Source of the DNA: Sphingomonadales bacterium
Lineage (GTDB): Bacteria > Pseudomonadota > Alphaproteobacteria > Sphingomonadales > Sphingomonadaceae
Length of the DNA stretch: 44,887 bases
Assembly: GCA_028870315.1 (NCBI GenBank)
Contig: JAGWPW010000026.1
Span: forward strand, 1 to 44,887
Direction: 5' to 3'
Position numbers and translations under genes: made by a program. Positions 41,167-44,887 of the stretch are shown here, piece by piece; position 1 is the stretch's first letter; every line of letters starts with the position of its first letter. The notes beneath the pieces are model-generated. The model made no database searches and was not told the DNA's origin. It saw only the letters and a list, made by a program, of their open reading frames with translations.

Positions 41167-43440
41167 ATGTCACCTGCCCGCAAGGCTGTCGTCCTGCTGT
41201 TCGGAACCGGCCTTGCCGGCATGGCACCGGCTGCGATCGCGCAAACCGCGCCCGCGGCGCCGGCGCCCTCGGACGCCACCGCTTCTGCTGACCCCGCCAA
41301 CAGCCTTGGCGACATCGTCGTGACGGCGCGACGCCGGGCCGAGAACCTGCAGGCGGTGCCGATCGCGGTGACAGCCTATTCCTCGCAGCAGCTCGAAGCC
41401 AGGGCGATCACCGATCGCACCTCGCTCGCCGACAACACCCCCTCGCTGTTCACGATCAACGGCGGCTATCCGCGTGAATTCGCCTTCTTCGCGCTGCGCG
41501 GCCAGGGGCCGGCGTTCGGTTCCGTGCCCGGAGTGATCAATTATTTCGCCGAGGTGCCCAACAGCCTCAACATCGATGGCCGCGTCGGCAGCTATTATGA
41601 TCTCGCCAGCGTCCAGGTGCTGGCGGGGCCGCAGGGCACGCTGTTCGGCAAGAACGCCACCGGCGGCAACATCCTGTTCGAACCGGTCAAGCCGCAGGAC
41701 GATTTCGACGGCTATGTCCGCGGCGAATACGGCAATTACAACGACCGCCGGCTCGAAGGCGCGATCAATGTCCCGATCGTCACCGACAAGGTGCTGCTGC
41801 GCGTGGCGGGGGAGATCGGCCGTCGCGACGGCTACACCAGGGATGTCGGCCCCAATTTCCCCGGAAAGGGCTACGACAATCTCGACTACCAGAGCCTGCG
41901 CGCCGGCCTTACCATCCGGCCGGCGGCGGGGGTCGAGATCTACACGCTCGCGCGCTGGTACTATTCCAATAACAACGGCGGCGGAACCGTGCTCGCCGCG
42001 CTCAACCCGGCCGACGCGGCGCTGATCGCCACCGTCTATCCCGGCGTCGCCACCTATCTGGCGCAGCAGCAGGCGATGGGCCCGCGCAATGTCGCCTACG
42101 ACCTCAACCAGTTCTCCAAGACCACCTACTGGCAGGTGATCAACCAGGCCTCGGTCGAACTGACCGACACGCTCAAGCTCAAAAACATCGTCAGCTATTC
42201 CGAGCTGCGCACGCGCTACGGATATGACTACGACGCGACGCCGTTCCCGATCGCCGGCCAGACCGGGCCGATCCCGACCACCGCGCCCAATTACTTCACC
42301 GAGGAACTGCAGTTTCAGGGCAAGACCGCCGATCACGCGCTCGACTATGCGATCGGCGGCTATCTCGACAATCAGGGCTGGAGCGATCCCGCCGGGATCA
42401 GCCAGTACACCTCCTTCCCGATCGGGACGCTGATTCCGCCGATCGCGTTCTACCAGACGCTTAAGAACCGCAGCCGCGCCGTATTCGGCCAGGCGACGCT
42501 CGACATCGGCAAGCTCGCCCCGGCGCTGACCGGGCTCAGCGTTACCGGCGGGCTGCGCTACACCTGGGAGCGCAGCTACGTCTCGACGACGCTGATCGCG
42601 CCACCCGCAGTCACCGGCACCGCCAACAGCCATTACCCCAGCTATACCGCGACGCTCGATTACGATGTGACGCAAGGCGTCCACACCTATATCACCGCGC
42701 GCGACGCCTATAAGTCGGGCGGCGTCAATGGGCCGGTGCCCGCCGATTCCTCGTTCCGCACCTTCCCGCCGGAAAAGCTGTCCGACATCGAGATCGGCCT
42801 GAAATCGCAGTTCTCGCTCGGCGACACGCAGGTCCGCGCCGATGTCGCCGCCTATCGCGGGCTTTATCGCAACATCCAGCGCACCGTCCCCGAAACCGTC
42901 GACAACGTCGTCCTCAACGTCACCCGCAGCGCGGCGAAGGCGACGATCAAGGGCATCGAATTCAACGGCGCAATCCTGCCCTTCCGCGGGCTGACGCTCA
43001 ATGTCAGCTATTCCTATATAGACGCGCATTATACCGAGGTCAGCGACGCCAGTGTCGGCGCATTGCTGGCGGGAGCGCCGTTCCCCTACACGCCGAAGAA
43101 CAAGGTCTCGGTCGGCGGCAGCTACGAGGTGCCGCTCGAAGGCGTCGGCACGCTCGCGGTGTCGGCGAATTACGTCCACCAGAGCAGCGTATCGACCGTC
43201 CAGACCAACCAGTCCTACTATACGTACCTGCCGGGCTACGGGCTGCTCAACGCCAACCTCGACCTGCGCAACATCGGCGGCCGACAGCTTGACGTCGGGC
43301 TGTTCGCGACCAATCTCACCAACGTCACCAAGCCCGTCGGCGTGCTCGACCAGTATTACACCGGGCCCGGCTTCGTCGGCTTGACCTATACCGAGCCGCG
43401 CATGTTCGGCATCCGCGCCTCGTACCATTTTGGCCATTGA
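41167..43440 (+). CDS. TonB-dependent outer-membrane receptor
   Basis: 757 aa from the ATG at 41167, with AAAGGGAGA 7 bases upstream; an ATG 8 codons earlier is less well placed. Residues 1-26 are a signal peptide (KAVVLLFGTGLAGMAPAAIAQ). The TonB box/plug start is GDIVVTARRRAENLQAVPIAV; the plug domain has VQVLAGPQGTLFGKNATGGN, a hallmark of these receptors. The barrel ends in SYHFGH, with one extra His after the usual terminal aromatic. It is the likely outer-membrane gate for the sugar or glycoside used by this locus. Confidence 0.95.
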   Translation: MSPARKAVVLLFGTGLAGMAPAAIAQTAPAAPAPSDATASADPANSLGDIVVTARRRAENLQAVPIAVTAYSSQQLEARAITDRTSLADNTPSLFTINGGYPREFAFFALRGQGPAFGSVPGVINYFAEVPNSLNIDGRVGSYYDLASVQVLAGPQGTLFGKNATGGNILFEPVKPQDDFDGYVRGEYGNYNDRRLEGAINVPIVTDKVLLRVAGEIGRRDGYTRDVGPNFPGKGYDNLDYQSLRAGLTIRPAAGVEIYTLARWYYSNNNGGGTVLAALNPADAALIATVYPGVATYLAQQQAMGPRNVAYDLNQFSKTTYWQVINQASVELTDTLKLKNIVSYSELRTRYGYDYDATPFPIAGQTGPIPTTAPNYFTEELQFQGKTADHALDYAIGGYLDNQGWSDPAGISQYTSFPIGTLIPPIAFYQTLKNRSRAVFGQATLDIGKLAPALTGLSVTGGLRYTWERSYVSTTLIAPPAVTGTANSHYPSYTATLDYDVTQGVHTYITARDAYKSGGVNGPVPADSSFRTFPPEKLSDIEIGLKSQFSLGDTQVRADVAAYRGLYRNIQRTVPETVDNVVLNVTRSAAKATIKGIEFNGAILPFRGLTLNVSYSYIDAHYTEVSDASVGALLAGAPFPYTPKNKVSVGGSYEVPLEGVGTLAVSANYVHQSSVSTVQTNQSYYTYLPGYGLLNANLDLRNIGGRQLDVGLFATNLTNVTKPVGVLDQYYTGPGFVGLTYTEPRMFGIRASYHFGH

Positions 43441-43462
43441 TGGCGGGGCTTGTCGCGGCAGG

Positions 43463-44887
43463 ATGAGCGTGAACCGGGCGATGCCTGACGCGCAGCCACC
43501 CGCCGAGCTGTTCGGCACGCTGTTCGCCGCAGTCCAGGAACGCGGTTTGTTCGCTGACAGCAAGAGCTTCGCAGACGCGACCCCGAAGCGCGCGATCGAG
43601 GCGATCATGGCCGACTTCGCGTCGCTTCGCGACGATGACGATGCGCTGCGGCGCTTCGTCAGCGCCAATTTCGATCTGCCGCCGACGATTGCGCCAGCCC
43701 CGTCGGGGCAGCCCGCACAACCGCTGCGCGATTATATCCGCGCGACCTGGGCGAGCCTCGCGCGCGCGCCGGAGCCGGCAACACCAGGCGGCTCGGCGCT
43801 GGCGGTCGGCCATCGCCATATCGTTCCGGGCGGGCGCTTTCGCGAACTCTATTACTGGGACAGCTATTTCACGCTTCTTGGTCTCCTCCGCGACGGCGAA
43901 CGGGTGCTGGCCGAAGGCATCGTCGATGCCATGACCGAACTCATCGAAACCTATGGCTATGTGCCCAACGGTACGCGCAGCTATTATCTCGGCCGCTCGC
44001 AACCGCCGCTCTATCACCGGATGGTGGCCCTGCTCGATGATCGGCGGCCGGCGGTGGCGGCGCGGCGGCTCGCGACGATGAAGCGCGAATATGGCTGGTG
44101 GATGCGCGGCGCCGGGACGCTGGCGCCCGGTGGCGAGACGCGGCGCGTGGTCATGCTCGCCGATGGCAGCGTGCTCAATCGCTACTGGGATCCCAGCGAG
44201 ACGCCGCGCGACGAAAGCTGGCGCGAGGACCGCGCCACCGCGCGCGCGGGCGATCGGCCGCCCGGCGACGTCTGGCGCGAACTTCGTGCCGGCGCCGAAA
44301 GCGGCTGGGATTTCTCATCGCGCTGGCTCGTGAGTGCCGACCTCGCCTCGATCCGGACCACGCGAATCGTGCCGATCGATCTCAACGCCCTGCTGTTCGG
44401 GCTCGAAACCGCGCTCGGCAACAGCGGCGAAGGCGATGCGCGCGACTTTGCCGCAAGGGCCGAGCGGCGACGCGTGGCGATGACACGGCACCTGTGGAAC
44501 GAGGCCGCAGGCTTTTTCTGTGATTTCGACCTCGATTCCGGCGCGCTGCGCACCGCGCCGACGGCAGCGGCTTTCGCGCCTCTGTTCACCGGCGCCGCGA
44601 CGAAGGCGCAGGCCGATGCGACCGCCCGGCTCACCCGTGACCGCTTCCTCGCGCCGGGCGGCTTGCGCACCTCGCTGCTGCGCAGCGGCCAGCAATGGGA
44701 CAGTCCCAACGGCTGGGCGCCGCTGCACTGGATCGCGGTGAGCGGGTTACAGAAATACGGCCATGGCGCGCTTGCCGCCGAGATCGCCCGGCGTTGGATC
44801 ACGACGGTCGATCTCGCCTATCGAAGCACCGGGCTCGTCCATGAAAAATACGATATAGAGACGCAGAGCGTGGGAGAGGGAGGCGAA
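43463..44887 (+). CDS. Alpha,alpha-trehalase (GH37), 3' part outside window
   Basis: 475 codons, open to the last base. Both trehalase signatures are present: PGGRFRELYYWDSYF and QWDSPNGWAPLHW. The first 20 residues lack an obvious signal peptide, so this copy may be cytoplasmic, or the true start may differ (ATG at 43481 is an alternative). It follows the receptor by 22 bp and is probably co-transcribed. It hydrolyses trehalose to two glucose units. Confidence 0.93.
   Translation, partial: MSVNRAMPDAQPPAELFGTLFAAVQERGLFADSKSFADATPKRAIEAIMADFASLRDDDDALRRFVSANFDLPPTIAPAPSGQPAQPLRDYIRATWASLARAPEPATPGGSALAVGHRHIVPGGRFRELYYWDSYFTLLGLLRDGERVLAEGIVDAMTELIETYGYVPNGTRSYYLGRSQPPLYHRMVALLDDRRPAVAARRLATMKREYGWWMRGAGTLAPGGETRRVVMLADGSVLNRYWDPSETPRDESWREDRATARAGDRPPGDVWRELRAGAESGWDFSSRWLVSADLASIRTTRIVPIDLNALLFGLETALGNSGEGDARDFAARAERRRVAMTRHLWNEAAGFFCDFDLDSGALRTAPTAAAFAPLFTGAATKAQADATARLTRDRFLAPGGLRTSLLRSGQQWDSPNGWAPLHWIAVSGLQKYGHGALAAEIARRWITTVDLAYRSTGLVHEKYDIETQSVGEGGE

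Noticed and set aside
41170..43668. 832-aa minus-strand ORF antisense to the TonB receptor
   Set aside because: Composition is that of a shadow frame; the receptor has a signal peptide, plug and barrel.

Overview
The window is high-GC chromosomal DNA of an alphaproteobacterium, most likely a sphingomonad. Evidence for this is a CtrA cell-cycle regulator beside TrmB, a PilZ protein and a Cys-poor alphaproteobacterial-type DksA, a long TonB-dependent receptor typical of sphingomonads, and uniform GC-rich codon use. A short core block (about 27.8-31.2 kb) sits between two accessory catabolic regions. No rRNA, tRNA or CRISPR was seen.

Region 1 (1-20 kb) is CoA-based catabolism. A minus-strand operon (7083 down to 181) encodes two tandem 408-aa CaiB/BaiF CoA-transferases, a small Cys protein, an AMP-dependent ligase, a third family III CoA-transferase and an amidohydrolase. 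It is followed by a small secreted protein, a MarR regulator with a thiolase, an MFS exporter, a DapB-like reductase, and a CitE-like lyase coupled to a TetR regulator. Divergent from tetR are two LuxE-type acyl-protein synthetase paralogues and a LuxC-type acyl-CoA reductase. A 1.5-kb insertion splits the two luxE genes; it holds REP-like repeats, a dead REP-associated transposase remnant, a DUF1398 gene and a second MarR gene.

Region 2 (20-27.7 kb) continues with an SDR, a DUF1330 protein, a free lipoyl-domain protein and an acyl-CoA ligase. A MarR-led operon then encodes an APH-type kinase, an ACAD10/11-like acyl-CoA dehydrogenase, an SDR and a quinone oxidoreductase. The kinase plus ACAD pair resembles the 4-hydroxyacyl-CoA dehydration chemistry of the levulinate (Lva) pathway.

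Region 3 (31.3-34 kb) holds the most striking gene. Two open frames separated by a single in-frame TGA read as one 576-codon protein with the motif C-x-x-C-U-G-S-C, the signature of the UGSC (seleno)protein family. A strong stem-loop with a bacterial-SECIS-like geometry begins immediately after the TGA. A MaoC-like hydratase follows. The ORFs look like two genes only because TGA is read as stop.

Region 4 (34-44.9 kb) contains an ISL3-like transposase scar, an aldo/keto reductase and a LacI-controlled uptake and hydrolysis locus: three HSL-type esterases, an MFS permease, a LacI regulator, a TonB-dependent receptor and a GH37 trehalase that runs off the window. Three copies of a TGACATCGAT-type palindrome lie in its promoter regions and define a probable LacI regulon.
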